A DNA stretch of 22,803 nt from a virus: the IMG/VR virus record IMGVR_UViG_3300025120_000600, positions 1-22,803 of that record; one strand, written 5' to 3'. The first letter of the stretch is position 1; each line of letters starts with the position of its first letter. Below, in pieces: positions 7,097-15,900 of the stretch. Made by a program: the position numbers and the translations under genes. The notes beneath the pieces were generated by a model, which saw nothing but the letters and a program-made list of their open reading frames with translations, had not been told where the DNA came from and made no database searches.

Positions 7097-7521
7097 CTAA
7101 AGTCTCTATCGTAAAACTTACCTAATATATTATCATTAAGATATTTTTTATCTTCTAAAACCTCTAATATAAATTGGTATTTGCATTCTAGGTATGTAAG
7201 TTCTTTTTTATTATAAGCCACTTGTAAAATTGTTCTTTCCAAATCATCATCATTTGCATCTTTAATAAACGCATGTGATCCATAGTAAGTTTTCCAATCG
7301 CTTTCCTTTAATACTCTTTTGTATACTGGTGGACGACCTTTACCTTCCCATAGGGCTTTTTCTTTTTTACCTAATTTTTTCTTTAAATTATAAATTAAAG
7401 ACTTTTTACCAATGTATCTCTTTCCTGTTGGAATGTGAGTTGTTTGATAAATGAAACCAAATGCTCCTTCTGGGAGGTCACTTATTTCATTAATTTGTTT
7501 GTTTTGATAGTACCATTGCAT
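7093..7521 (-). CDS. GIY-YIG endonuclease-like protein (SegE type)
   Basis: This protein of about 142 residues resembles the SegE-type GIY-YIG family of T4-like phages. The signature reads GFIY then YIG, about 13 residues apart, near the N-terminus. It is followed by KTYYGS, a conserved Glu in TYLECKYQF and Asn residues in YLNDN, all expected of the fold. Such proteins cut DNA as free-standing homing endonucleases or act in DNA processing. I place the start at the ATG at 7521 rather than the GTG at 7527. It is two codons downstream, puts the GIY motif at the usual distance and uses the common start codon. The gene ends in an ATGA overlap with the primase, so the two form a small replication or mobile pair inside tail genes. 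Confidence 0.77.
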   Translation of the reverse strand: MQWYYQNKQINEISDLPEGAFGFIYQTTHIPTGKRYIGKKSLIYNLKKKLGKKEKALWEGKGRPPVYKRVLKESDWKTYYGSHAFIKDANDDDLERTILQVAYNKKELTYLECKYQFILEVLEDKKYLNDNILGKFYDRDFR

Positions 7522-7544
7522 ATACACAATGTACGAAGGCTATT

Positions 7545-9623
7545 TTAGGTATCCCAGCGAAGTACGAAAGTAGTGTCAGTTTCGTTTGATGTTCTTATAG
7601 GTTGAGCCATTTTACCTACTACTAATAATTCATTATTTTCATTATATAGACCAATTGTAGTAACATAAGGTTTAAAAGCTGAGCTTGTTTGAAAAGTAGC
7701 CATTTCTTCTTCATTTATTGATCCTATTTTTCTTGCTGAAATATTTGTTGTATTATTAAATTCATGTTCTTCAACTGTACATTGGTATTCATGTTCATAG
7801 ATTTGGTGTGAACCTTGAAATTGTAAAGTATTTATAGTACCAGTACTTGTGGTATCTAACATACCTAAATATTTAGGAAGAGTTATTGTTACAAACCCAT
7901 TTTTATAAAATATATTCCCAATGTAAGGTGAACTATTACCATGGTTTAAATGAAATCCTATCTGAGTATTTGTTATTGCTTTATTGTATATTTGGATTTG
8001 GCTTAAAGAACCACTTAAATATTTTTCTTTACCACCTTTACTACCTATATAAACATTAGCTGTATTTTGAGTTTGTTTTGTAATATTATCTGATCCTGAA
8101 ATTCCCGTCCCTACACCATTTATAAAAATTTCCATTTGGGAATCTTTACATCTACAAGTTATGTGTTGTTGGGTACCTGGTGTGTAAGATGCACTATAAG
8201 TAGTAGTAATTTTACCGTCTGATCTTCTAAAAAATATTTCTTTATTAAAAGTATATATTTCAAAAGGAAATTGAGGTTCTGCTTCTATTTCATAAGGTGT
8301 ATTATAAGGGTTAGAAGCTGAATTATGTAATTTAGGGAAATTACCTGGATTTGCTTCTTTAGTTGTACTTTTAGAAATTAAATAATAATCTATATCTGTT
8401 CCTAAAGTAAATGTTGATGAGACTGATCCATCTACTTTTTGGTTAAATTGAGCTGTTGCTGTTACTGTTGTATTTCCTATAGTACCAATTGTAGGAGGGG
8501 TATCTAATTGTTTTATAGTTACAACATCATTGACAGCTGTTGCTACTAATTTACCATTATGGCCTGTAGAACCGTTAATAGCATTAGCTAAATTTGTTGC
8601 TTTTACATTATCTTTATTTGCAGTAGCTTGGGCTATTTTCCATTGAATAGATGTTATCCCCGAACCTAAATTTGATGCATTAGCACCTGCTGTGCATCTA
8701 TAAATTACAGTAGTTCCATCTGAAGATATTAATGTTAAATTTTCATTACCAGCAGCAGAAGCTGTTATATTATTAGTATTAATTGTTAATTGTCCTACAG
8801 TAGGAGGTTTTACATTTGTCCAAAATGAAATAGTAAAATCATCTCCTGGGTTAAAATTAAAGTCTCCTTTATGACCTACTTTTATAGAAGGTGATATTGT
8901 ATCATTAAAATCTATACAAGGAAAATTACCACCATTTAATGTTTGTGATGAAAAATTAACGTTTTTATATTGAAGTAAATTATGAAAATAACTGTCATCA
9001 TATTCATCTCCTTCTGGTGTACTATATGAAGAAATAGGGTTTATCCTTTTAACACCATCTAAATAAAAATACTGGTCTACCCCATCAACAGTATAACCAT
9101 CGTAAACATTTAAATCATATCGTTTAAAACCATTTACTGGTCCTATATCTAAAACACGTGAACGTACATCTGTTTCATAATTAGTGTCTATAAGATCTTT
9201 TTGATCATATCTTACAAGATTACCATATCCATCATCTATAACTTCAAATGCACTTGAAGACAAATAAAAAGATCCTGGTTTAATTTCATGTCCATACAAA
9301 CCCATAGGGATAGATAATACCCTAAAATGTTCATATAATTTTCTTTGGTGTTTTAAATAATTTAAATCATCATGACCAAAATATTTTTCGCCAGTTGATA
9401 CATTATGAATTTTATTAAAATTTCTATAAAATAAATTATCTATTTGACTATATTTTATAGCCCCTGGACCATGTAAATCTATAGATTCTGAGGTCCATTT
9501 TCCTGTGTAATGATTTATTGAATTAGAAGAAGCTGAAGATGATACAAAATTATATTGTTTGTGAGCATTAAAAGGAACTATTGCGTAATCTTGTGGTGTA
9601 AATTTTTTATATACAATTGACAT
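7545..9623 (-). CDS. Modular tail fibre/adhesin-like protein with split LamG domain
   Basis: This 692-residue protein is probably a tail fibre or surface-binding virion protein. The N-terminal 1-150 region contains the element HEIKPGSFYL (112-121), shared in weaker form with the next gene upstream. A LamG/concanavalin-like sandwich starts at about 253 (FTISFW) and resumes at about 410-560 (EIFINGV, then a strand YLSGSLSQIQIYN). Between them, residues 275-408 form a separate Thr/Asn/Ala-rich beta domain. The C-terminal 80 residues (612-692, with YVTTIGLYNENNELLVVGK) match the C-terminus of the 9636-10661 protein. LamG folds bind glycans or mediate trimer contacts. Receptor binding is inferred. 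No collagen or chaperone motifs were seen. Confidence 0.72.
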   Translation of the reverse strand: MSIVYKKFTPQDYAIVPFNAHKQYNFVSSSASSNSINHYTGKWTSESIDLHGPGAIKYSQIDNLFYRNFNKIHNVSTGEKYFGHDDLNYLKHQRKLYEHFRVLSIPMGLYGHEIKPGSFYLSSSAFEVIDDGYGNLVRYDQKDLIDTNYETDVRSRVLDIGPVNGFKRYDLNVYDGYTVDGVDQYFYLDGVKRINPISSYSTPEGDEYDDSYFHNLLQYKNVNFSSQTLNGGNFPCIDFNDTISPSIKVGHKGDFNFNPGDDFTISFWTNVKPPTVGQLTINTNNITASAAGNENLTLISSDGTTVIYRCTAGANASNLGSGITSIQWKIAQATANKDNVKATNLANAINGSTGHNGKLVATAVNDVVTIKQLDTPPTIGTIGNTTVTATAQFNQKVDGSVSSTFTLGTDIDYYLISKSTTKEANPGNFPKLHNSASNPYNTPYEIEAEPQFPFEIYTFNKEIFFRRSDGKITTTYSASYTPGTQQHITCRCKDSQMEIFINGVGTGISGSDNITKQTQNTANVYIGSKGGKEKYLSGSLSQIQIYNKAITNTQIGFHLNHGNSSPYIGNIFYKNGFVTITLPKYLGMLDTTSTGTINTLQFQGSHQIYEHEYQCTVEEHEFNNTTNISARKIGSINEEEMATFQTSSAFKPYVTTIGLYNENNELLVVGKMAQPIRTSNETDTTFVLRWDT

Positions 9624-9635
9624 TCAAATGACATT

Positions 9636-10661
9636 TTAGTAATCTAATTTAACTCTAATAAGTGCTTCTTTTGTAAAATCTTTAGTAACTGGTTGACTTA
9701 ATTTAGCTACTGCTAATAAATCACCATTATCATTATACATTCCTACTGTTGTTATGTAAGATGTAGGATTGTCAATCATTGAATTTAATAACACATTTCC
9801 ATTATTATCTATAAATGATGGATTTGTAGTATAATTAAATTCAAAATTTCTTGCTCTAGCAAAATAATAAGTTGATGATACTTTTTCTTCACTATCAACT
9901 ATAAAGCTAGCTCCTGTGTGTATTTTATTTAAAAATTTAAGATGATTGTCTGATTGGTTATTTGTAGTTACATCTGTAGCTAATGCTAAACCACCATCTG
10001 CTACTGTAGCATCTAAACAGTCTGCATTCAGAACTATAAATCCAGAATCTGGATAAAAGAAACCATATGATCCACTATTAGTAACACTAACATTGCTTGA
10101 ACCAAATCTTACTCCATTTGAACCTGATACTATATTAAATTGTCTACCAGCATTTGTAGTTGTTGAAGAACCTGTTGAAGTAATTGAATCATCTGTTAGT
10201 ATTTGAGTTCCTATTTTTAGGTTTAAAGATCCTGGTTTTAAATTATGTTTATATCTAGATCTATTTACATTAATTACATAAATATCATCTGGTGTGTGGT
10301 CTGTAAATTTAAAATCAGATGTTTCTGAACCAAATACTAATTGTCTATATTGACTGTATATATTTCTTGATGGGCTTTTTCCAAACCCCCCTACAGCATG
10401 CGTAAAGTGTTCAGAACCAGATCCTAATCTATGACCATAAGCTACAGCATATTGTACTTCTGCAGTTGTATCTGAAGCAGGATCAGCATTGTAAACCTCT
10501 ATAAAATGTGCTCCCGAACTTGTTGGTGATGTAAAAACTGCTTGTGTTGATGAAGTTAAATGTGCTGATGTTAATTCATTTGTGTTATTAGTCCACGTAG
10601 AAGTTGTTATTCTTGCTGTGTCGTTTACTATATCTGTTTGTGCGAATCTTACGAATGACAT
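9636..10661 (-). CDS. Tail fibre-like protein paralogous to its downstream neighbour
   Basis: This 341-residue Ser/Thr/Asn-rich beta protein shares two elements with the 692-residue product of the next gene. These are HNLKPGSLNL (139-148) and the whole C-terminal module 268-341 (YITTVGMYNDNGDLLAVAK and flanks). It lacks the LamG insert, so it looks like the short version of the same architecture. The region between holds a Gly/Ser/Asn-rich segment (about 155-200) and the strand SGFIVLNADCLDATV. It is probably a virion surface or baseplate-attached fibre protein. It starts at an ATG with an AT-only leader, 13 nt after the preceding stop. The two genes likely arose by duplication and then diverged by domain gain. 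The exact role is not determinable. Confidence 0.65.
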   Translation of the reverse strand: MSFVRFAQTDIVNDTARITTSTWTNNTNELTSAHLTSSTQAVFTSPTSSGAHFIEVYNADPASDTTAEVQYAVAYGHRLGSGSEHFTHAVGGFGKSPSRNIYSQYRQLVFGSETSDFKFTDHTPDDIYVINVNRSRYKHNLKPGSLNLKIGTQILTDDSITSTGSSTTTNAGRQFNIVSGSNGVRFGSSNVSVTNSGSYGFFYPDSGFIVLNADCLDATVADGGLALATDVTTNNQSDNHLKFLNKIHTGASFIVDSEEKVSSTYYFARARNFEFNYTTNPSFIDNNGNVLLNSMIDNPTSYITTVGMYNDNGDLLAVAKLSQPVTKDFTKEALIRVKLDY

Positions 10662-10674
10662 ATTTTATATTGTT

Positions 10675-11358
10675 TTATTTTAATGTTATACCTGTTTGAG
10701 CTTGAACATTTTGTAATCCTTGCTGAGTTTTACTTATTTCTACTGGTATTGTTACTCTTGCTCCTGTGTCTCTTCCTTCTACTGTTAAAGTAGTTAATAA
10801 TTTACTATTATTACCAAATAATGATGTACTATTAAGTGCTGTTAAGTTTATAGAATTACTACCTGCTATTGTTTGACTAAATGAAGATCTTGCTGTTAGA
10901 TTAGCTGTTGATGTTTGACCACCAAAACTAGATAATAATCTTCTATCTGCTATTGTATATAAATATCCTCCTGGTTCTGATTGTGCGCTAATATCATTAA
11001 AATTAAGTGTTGAAGGACTTAAAGTAAATGAAGCTCCTAAATTTAATGTTATTTTAGGTACATTAGCTGTTACTATTGGTAGTTTTGAAGTTCCTGAATT
11101 TAATGTAATTAATCTATGAAGCATTATATTTCCTTCATCAGGTATAGCTTCAATTAAAGGCATATTTTCAATTGCTTCACCCGCAAATTGGGAACCATTA
11201 GGGTGGTCTTCATTAAATAAAGTGTAGTCGATTTCATCATCGCCTAAAGCAAATTGTGTTATGTTAAATGCTCCTAAACCTCCTTGAGAAAGTAATTCAC
11301 GTCCTCTTTTAGTTAATATAGCGTCTACTGTTATTGAAGTATTGTCTAAGTATCCCAT
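10675..11358 (-). CDS. Putative tail/baseplate-associated structural protein
   Basis: This 227-residue protein is not assigned to a named family. Its N-terminus (MGYLDNTSITVDAILTKRGR, then FALGDDEIDY at 36-45 and a NEDHPNG stretch) resembles proteins I recall beside fibre genes in uncultured marine T4-like phages. Residues 95-227 are Ser/Thr/Asn-rich and probably all beta. It ends with a typical fibre-type sequence. It is the first gene downstream of the second 17-bp element and precedes the two paralogous fibre-like genes, so it probably works with them in the tail tip. No catalytic motif, signal peptide or membrane segment is visible. Confidence 0.6.
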   Translation of the reverse strand: MGYLDNTSITVDAILTKRGRELLSQGGLGAFNITQFALGDDEIDYTLFNEDHPNGSQFAGEAIENMPLIEAIPDEGNIMLHRLITLNSGTSKLPIVTANVPKITLNLGASFTLSPSTLNFNDISAQSEPGGYLYTIADRRLLSSFGGQTSTANLTARSSFSQTIAGSNSINLTALNSTSLFGNNSKLLTTLTVEGRDTGARVTIPVEISKTQQGLQNVQAQTGITLK

Positions 11359-11369
11359 TGTTATTGTAT

Positions 11370-11386
11370 TTTGTTATAAATATATA
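11370..11386 (-). promoter_or_regulatory. 17-bp intergenic element, copy 2 (candidate promoter)
   Basis: The plus-strand sequence TTTGTTATAAATATATA fills the centre of the 43-nt gap 11359-11401. Read on the minus strand it ends 11 nt before the ATG at 11358. It is nearly identical to the copies at 6153 and 21969. The plus strand contains an exact TATAAATA, the T4 late promoter box, but in the orientation away from the downstream gene. No Shine-Dalgarno sequence lies between the element and the start codon. Confidence 0.6.
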
Positions 11387-11401
11387 TGTTTTTAAAAAAT
11401 A

Positions 11402-12115
11402 TTATCTTCTTGGTGATTGATTTTTAAATTTAGTTGTTTTTTCAATTAAACCTGCTTTTTCTAAATAATATTCTACGTTGTTTTTTACTTTTTCATGACA
11501 GTTTTGTGGTATTAATACAAACCCAGCATCACCTAAACCATCATTTAATTCACTTTCTTTATCCATATTTACTATTAAAGTAGGTTCATCTCTTAAAACA
11601 GATAATTGATGACTAGAAAAAGGATAAAAATAAGCAGCATTTATTGTTCTTGTAGTAGTTGTAGATCCAAGTACAGAATCATGTATTTCATAAGTGTATG
11701 TTCTTTCTGTTGATATTGATGAAGTTATTGTAGTTTTATAATCTCTTATTCCTCCTAATTCTGTTATTGGAATAAAACCATTATAGTTGTGACTATTTTT
11801 TGTACTTGCTCCTACCGAAGAAGATTCTACATTTTGTAAAAATGCTGTTGATTTAGCTGATACTCTATTAAAACCTGTTTTAAATGACCCTGTTGAGTCA
11901 TTAAATCCTAAGGCAGTGTGGGGGTGACTAATTTCCATAGTACCAATAGATTCTTGTCTATTATTGGGGAGTGCATATTCTCCTTTCATAAAAGTAACAT
12001 AGAATTTATTATTATTTTTAGCTATTTCCCAATAAACAACATCATCATAAAATGCTTTTATATTCCCCGCTGATTTTAAAGGTTTGTAACTGCTAATACT
12101 TCCTGCTATTGCCAT
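11402..12115 (-). CDS. Unknown putative virion protein
   Basis: This 237-residue protein is not recognised. The N-terminus (MAIAGSISSYKPLKSAGNIK) and the middle are Ser/Thr/Tyr-rich with alternating hydrophobics (FYVTFMKGEYALP, TYTYEIHDSVLG), typical of a beta-structured tail component. The end is helical and basic (CHEKVKNNVEYYLEKAG). It starts 1 nt after the stop of the 12117-12980 gene (TAATATG) and is the last gene before the second intergenic element. It could be a baseplate, collar or fibre-adaptor protein. Only context supports a structural role, since no motif does. Confidence 0.55.
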   Translation of the reverse strand: MAIAGSISSYKPLKSAGNIKAFYDDVVYWEIAKNNNKFYVTFMKGEYALPNNRQESIGTMEISHPHTALGFNDSTGSFKTGFNRVSAKSTAFLQNVESSSVGASTKNSHNYNGFIPITELGGIRDYKTTITSSISTERTYTYEIHDSVLGSTTTTRTINAAYFYPFSSHQLSVLRDEPTLIVNMDKESELNDGLGDAGFVLIPQNCHEKVKNNVEYYLEKAGLIEKTTKFKNQSPRR

Positions 12116-12116
12116 A

Positions 12117-12980
12117 TTAATTTCTTGGGTTATTTGATACGTTTTGAGCTACTAAATTTCCTGAGAATGTAAATCCTACTGAAGCTGTTAATGGAGCTAA
12201 TTCTGAACTCATTGTTGTTAAATTTAAATCACCTGTGTAATCATTTAATTCACTAGGTAAAGATCCTACAAAACTAAATGAACTAGTAAATAAAGATTGA
12301 CTTGCAGCTGCTGTCATACCATATCCAAATAATCCTGGACCTTCTAGGCTTCCTGTGTAAACATCTCCTACATTATTTCTTATAGCATGGCCTCCAAATA
12401 CACCATCTTCAAAACCATTTTCATTAGCTGTATATCCATAAATTTTCATTAATGATCCTCTATTGAATTTTACAAAATGAGATGTTTTTAAAGAATTTTG
12501 TACTGTTTTATCTATTAACCTCATATTTACTTCTGATCCTTCAAAAAAGTCTCTTGTAATATATCTTTTAAAAGCTTTTTCTTCTCCTACAGTTCCTGTA
12601 TTTATATCTATTATGCTTTGTCTATTTACTATTTGGACTTCGTCTGTTTCTATATCAATTAATAAAATCCTATCTATAGTAATATAACTATGTCCTACTA
12701 TAGATGTTCTAGAAGGGTCTTCATCATCTCCTCCTATAACAGTAGTCCCTACATATAAAGCTGCTATTTTATTTTCTATTACAGGGAGTTTACCATAAGT
12801 TATGTCTCCTGTTGTGAATGTATTTATTGTAGATCCTTTTAATTGGGTTCCTTCTGATCTTGCTTTCCAAAATCTAGTGTCTACTATTGCATCATTAAAT
12901 TCAACATCATAGCTTTTACTAACTGAAGTATCTGCTGATACATCTCCTGTGTAATAATTTATATTAGGTGTTTGTGGCAT
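12117..12980 (-). CDS. Unknown putative tail protein
   Basis: This 287-residue protein is not recognised. It is Ser/Thr/Asn/Gly-rich. The N-terminal part (NYYTGDVSADTSVSKSYDVE) is followed by beta-like stretches (YITIDRILLIDIETDEVQIV, 99-118) and a loop-rich Gly region (GGHAIRNNVGDVYTGS). The C-terminus is low-complexity with TGDLNLTTMSSELAPLTASV. It lies 2 nt after the stop of the 1159-residue gpI-like/LamG gene and 1 nt before the next start. This suggests co-expression and a shared position at the tail tip. No membrane or catalytic feature is visible. Confidence 0.55.
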   Translation of the reverse strand: MPQTPNINYYTGDVSADTSVSKSYDVEFNDAIVDTRFWKARSEGTQLKGSTINTFTTGDITYGKLPVIENKIAALYVGTTVIGGDDEDPSRTSIVGHSYITIDRILLIDIETDEVQIVNRQSIIDINTGTVGEEKAFKRYITRDFFEGSEVNMRLIDKTVQNSLKTSHFVKFNRGSLMKIYGYTANENGFEDGVFGGHAIRNNVGDVYTGSLEGPGLFGYGMTAAASQSLFTSSFSFVGSLPSELNDYTGDLNLTTMSSELAPLTASVGFTFSGNLVAQNVSNNPRN

Positions 12981-12982
12981 AA

Positions 12983-15900
12983 TTAAAAGTCAGTTTCTTT
13001 ACCATTTCTTAATGTTCTATAATACCTACTAGATATTTTTCCTTTAGTTGCATTTCCTAATAAAACATTTGAATTATGAGAAATATATCCATCTGGTTTT
13101 CCAGTAGTTGGGTGAGGATTTATGGGAGCTTGTGATGAATGATTATTTTCAAAATTAGCATCTCTTAAAAAAGGATTTGTATAATTATCAAAAATATTAA
13201 TATTACCATTTGTTCCTTGTTCTGTTCTTTGTTCATTAGTTAATGTAGATAATAAATTATTAGTAGTTACTACTGAACTGTTAGATAAGTTATATAGTTC
13301 GTTTATAGTTTCTCCTTTTACTTCTGCATTAATAGCTCCATGTAGACCTGTAGTCATTGTTTGACCATCACTTCTTACAGGCATTGTTCTTTGAAATTTA
13401 TTTCTTTCTAAATAATGTGGTTCAATTAATAAACCTGTTTTAGTGTTTGCTTTCCAAGGGACCCATTTTTCTATTATTTTAAATAGTGTATGATCTACAT
13501 GTTGGATTAGTTTTATATAATCCCAATAATTATATCTAAGATGCACTTTTTTAAAATAATAATCTTTTATTTCTTTTAAATCTGTATATTGGGAAGATGA
13601 TTGAGCTGATGGTAAAGGTGAACCTATATAATCATCTAACCTAAATGAGCCTAAAGTGTAAAGTATATCTTCATTTATTTCCATTGTAGGAGAAAAATGT
13701 ATACCTAAATCACTAAAATCTTGTGGTTGTCTATCTAATGTTGATATTTCTCCTTTAGTAAATGGTTGTAATATATTATCATCTACAGTACCTGTGTCAA
13801 TTCTAACTTTTTCACTTGTCATTGATCTACCTACTGTATCAGGTGTAGGTAAATGGTGATCTTCTACTATTTCTTCATAAACTGTACCTCCTGTAGTATC
13901 TGCTATTGTGTTAGCCTTTATAAGTGAAATGTCTGGTGGGTGGTTTTCTAAAGTTTCTACATCAGTACTTCCTAAGGGTAATCTAATAATTACATTACTA
14001 AATGAAGATGAAATTGAATTACCACTATACATAAAAGGTTCAAGTGAATGTTTTGTAAGTGTTGTATCTGTAAGTTCTTCCCCCCAATTACATTTTAATT
14101 CTTGAATTGAACCTTCATATCCATTTGTTCCACCATAAACATACGTTCTTCCTGCTCCTGAATTAGCTCCAAAAGTATTAGCAAAATTATTTCCATCCCA
14201 AGTGCCTGTATGTTTAAATGTATTTTTTAGGTGGTTAGTTTGATAAGCTCCAAAATTAACATCTGTTCCTGTTCCCATTAAATGTAGGTTCCAAAAATTA
14301 CCATTATATAAAGGAAAATAACTAGTAGATGCTCTAAGATTAGATCCCTGTTTTAACTGAATTCTACCAAATGTAGATGCATCATTACTTGAACTTATAT
14401 CATTACCTTCATATTTATCTAAAGTTAATTGTAATCCATTAGCATCAGCAGTAGTATCACCTAAACTTAAAGCTATACCTTCATTGCCTTTTACTGGTTT
14501 AATTCTTAATTCTACAGTTTTAGATGTGCGTCCTGCTATGTTATTTGTTTTCCAAGGAAAACGAACTATATAATCATTAGTAGCTAATGATGATGTTATT
14601 TTTAAAGCTAAACTTGATTTTTGATAAGTAAATGTTTTATAAAAATCAGCTGGATCTACATCTTTTAAAGCAAGACCTGATATGGGTGTTGAACCACCAT
14701 ATTCTTTTATATTTAAAATAGTTGAAGGTAAACCATAACAAGCCATTAATGCTCTAATTCCTCTTTCTGTTCCTTTAGTTTTTAAAAGATAAGGTGCATT
14801 ATGATATAAACGTTTCCAAACTTCTTTTGTTATGTCTTGTTTAGCTACTGAACCAGCATTTGATGCTGTTACTAGTGTTTGGTTAGTAGGTGTATCATAA
14901 AACAAACTACCTGTTGTACCTTGTCCTAATATATATTCTATTAAGTTAGAATTTTCAAATTGGTCAAAAGCATCTATACCTAAAGCTTTTAATTGATACC
15001 AAACTAAATCTTTTGAAACCCCCCTTGTATGGTGTGTATCATTTACTTCAGTAATATGTTTTATATGAGTCCATATATGATCAAAATGTTGCCCTATCAT
15101 ATTAACAAAAGATAAATAAAAATTATTTTCTCCATTTTCTACTATATGATTAGGGATTAATTTTTCTAAATTATATGGATTATCATTATCATATCTAGAT
15201 GCTGAATGTAATTGTCCATTTGCTACAGAAGTACCATAACCTTCTTCTCCTAACCAATTAATTGCTTGTGATGATGTTGTAGGGTATAATTGAAAAGGAT
15301 AACTTGTTGATGATTTGGGCCAAGTATATAGATTAGTTCCTTCTGTAAAGTATAAGAATTTTTCATATCCATCAAAGTTTTTTATAACATTTTGTTTTTT
15401 AATATTTATGTCTTCTTTATTAGTTAATGTAAAAGAAGAAGCAGAAGCATTACCTGTAATAGTATTTATTTTTCCTAATTGTGTGTCATATAACTCTATT
15501 AAGCTTAATTTATATTTAAAATTATGTAAACGTTCTGTGGCACTACCAAAATGTACAAAATTTTCAAAATGAGAAGGTATATCTATTGTTTCAGTACTAG
15601 AAGATACAGGTCTAACATAATCATAAGAAATTTCAGGAATATCCCTATTTTCTAATTGATTTAAAAGATTATTATATGAAGATGTTAAACTATAATTTAG
15701 TACATTATTAAAATCTTTATAAGAAGAAGGAATACTACTATTAGTTCTAGTATCTATATTGAAATTAGGTTGTAAAAACTGATTTCCATCTTGTTCATCT
15801 CCTATACCTGTTAGGTCTAAGTTTAAATCTACTATTAAAAATAGAGGATCTATTATTTCTTCTATAATACTAAAAGAATTTTTTAATGATATAGAAGGTG

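Noticed and set aside
7525-7527. GTG at 7527 as the start of the GIY-YIG protein
   Set aside because: The ATG at 7521, two codons later, keeps the whole domain and uses the common start codon. Neither start has a Shine-Dalgarno sequence, so this is a preference and not proof.
11375-11382. Exact TATAAATA on the plus strand as a T4 late promoter driving a rightward gene
   Set aside because: No rightward gene follows it. The element recurs only upstream of minus-strand starts, so a promoter or regulator for the minus strand is more likely. Antisense transcription remains possible.
13908-15572. Plus-strand open frames at 13908-14105 and 15315-15572
   Set aside because: Both are contained within the 1159-residue tail gene on the minus strand and have low-complexity composition. 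Similar plus-strand frames at 4351, 18828 and 19564 were dropped for the same reason.
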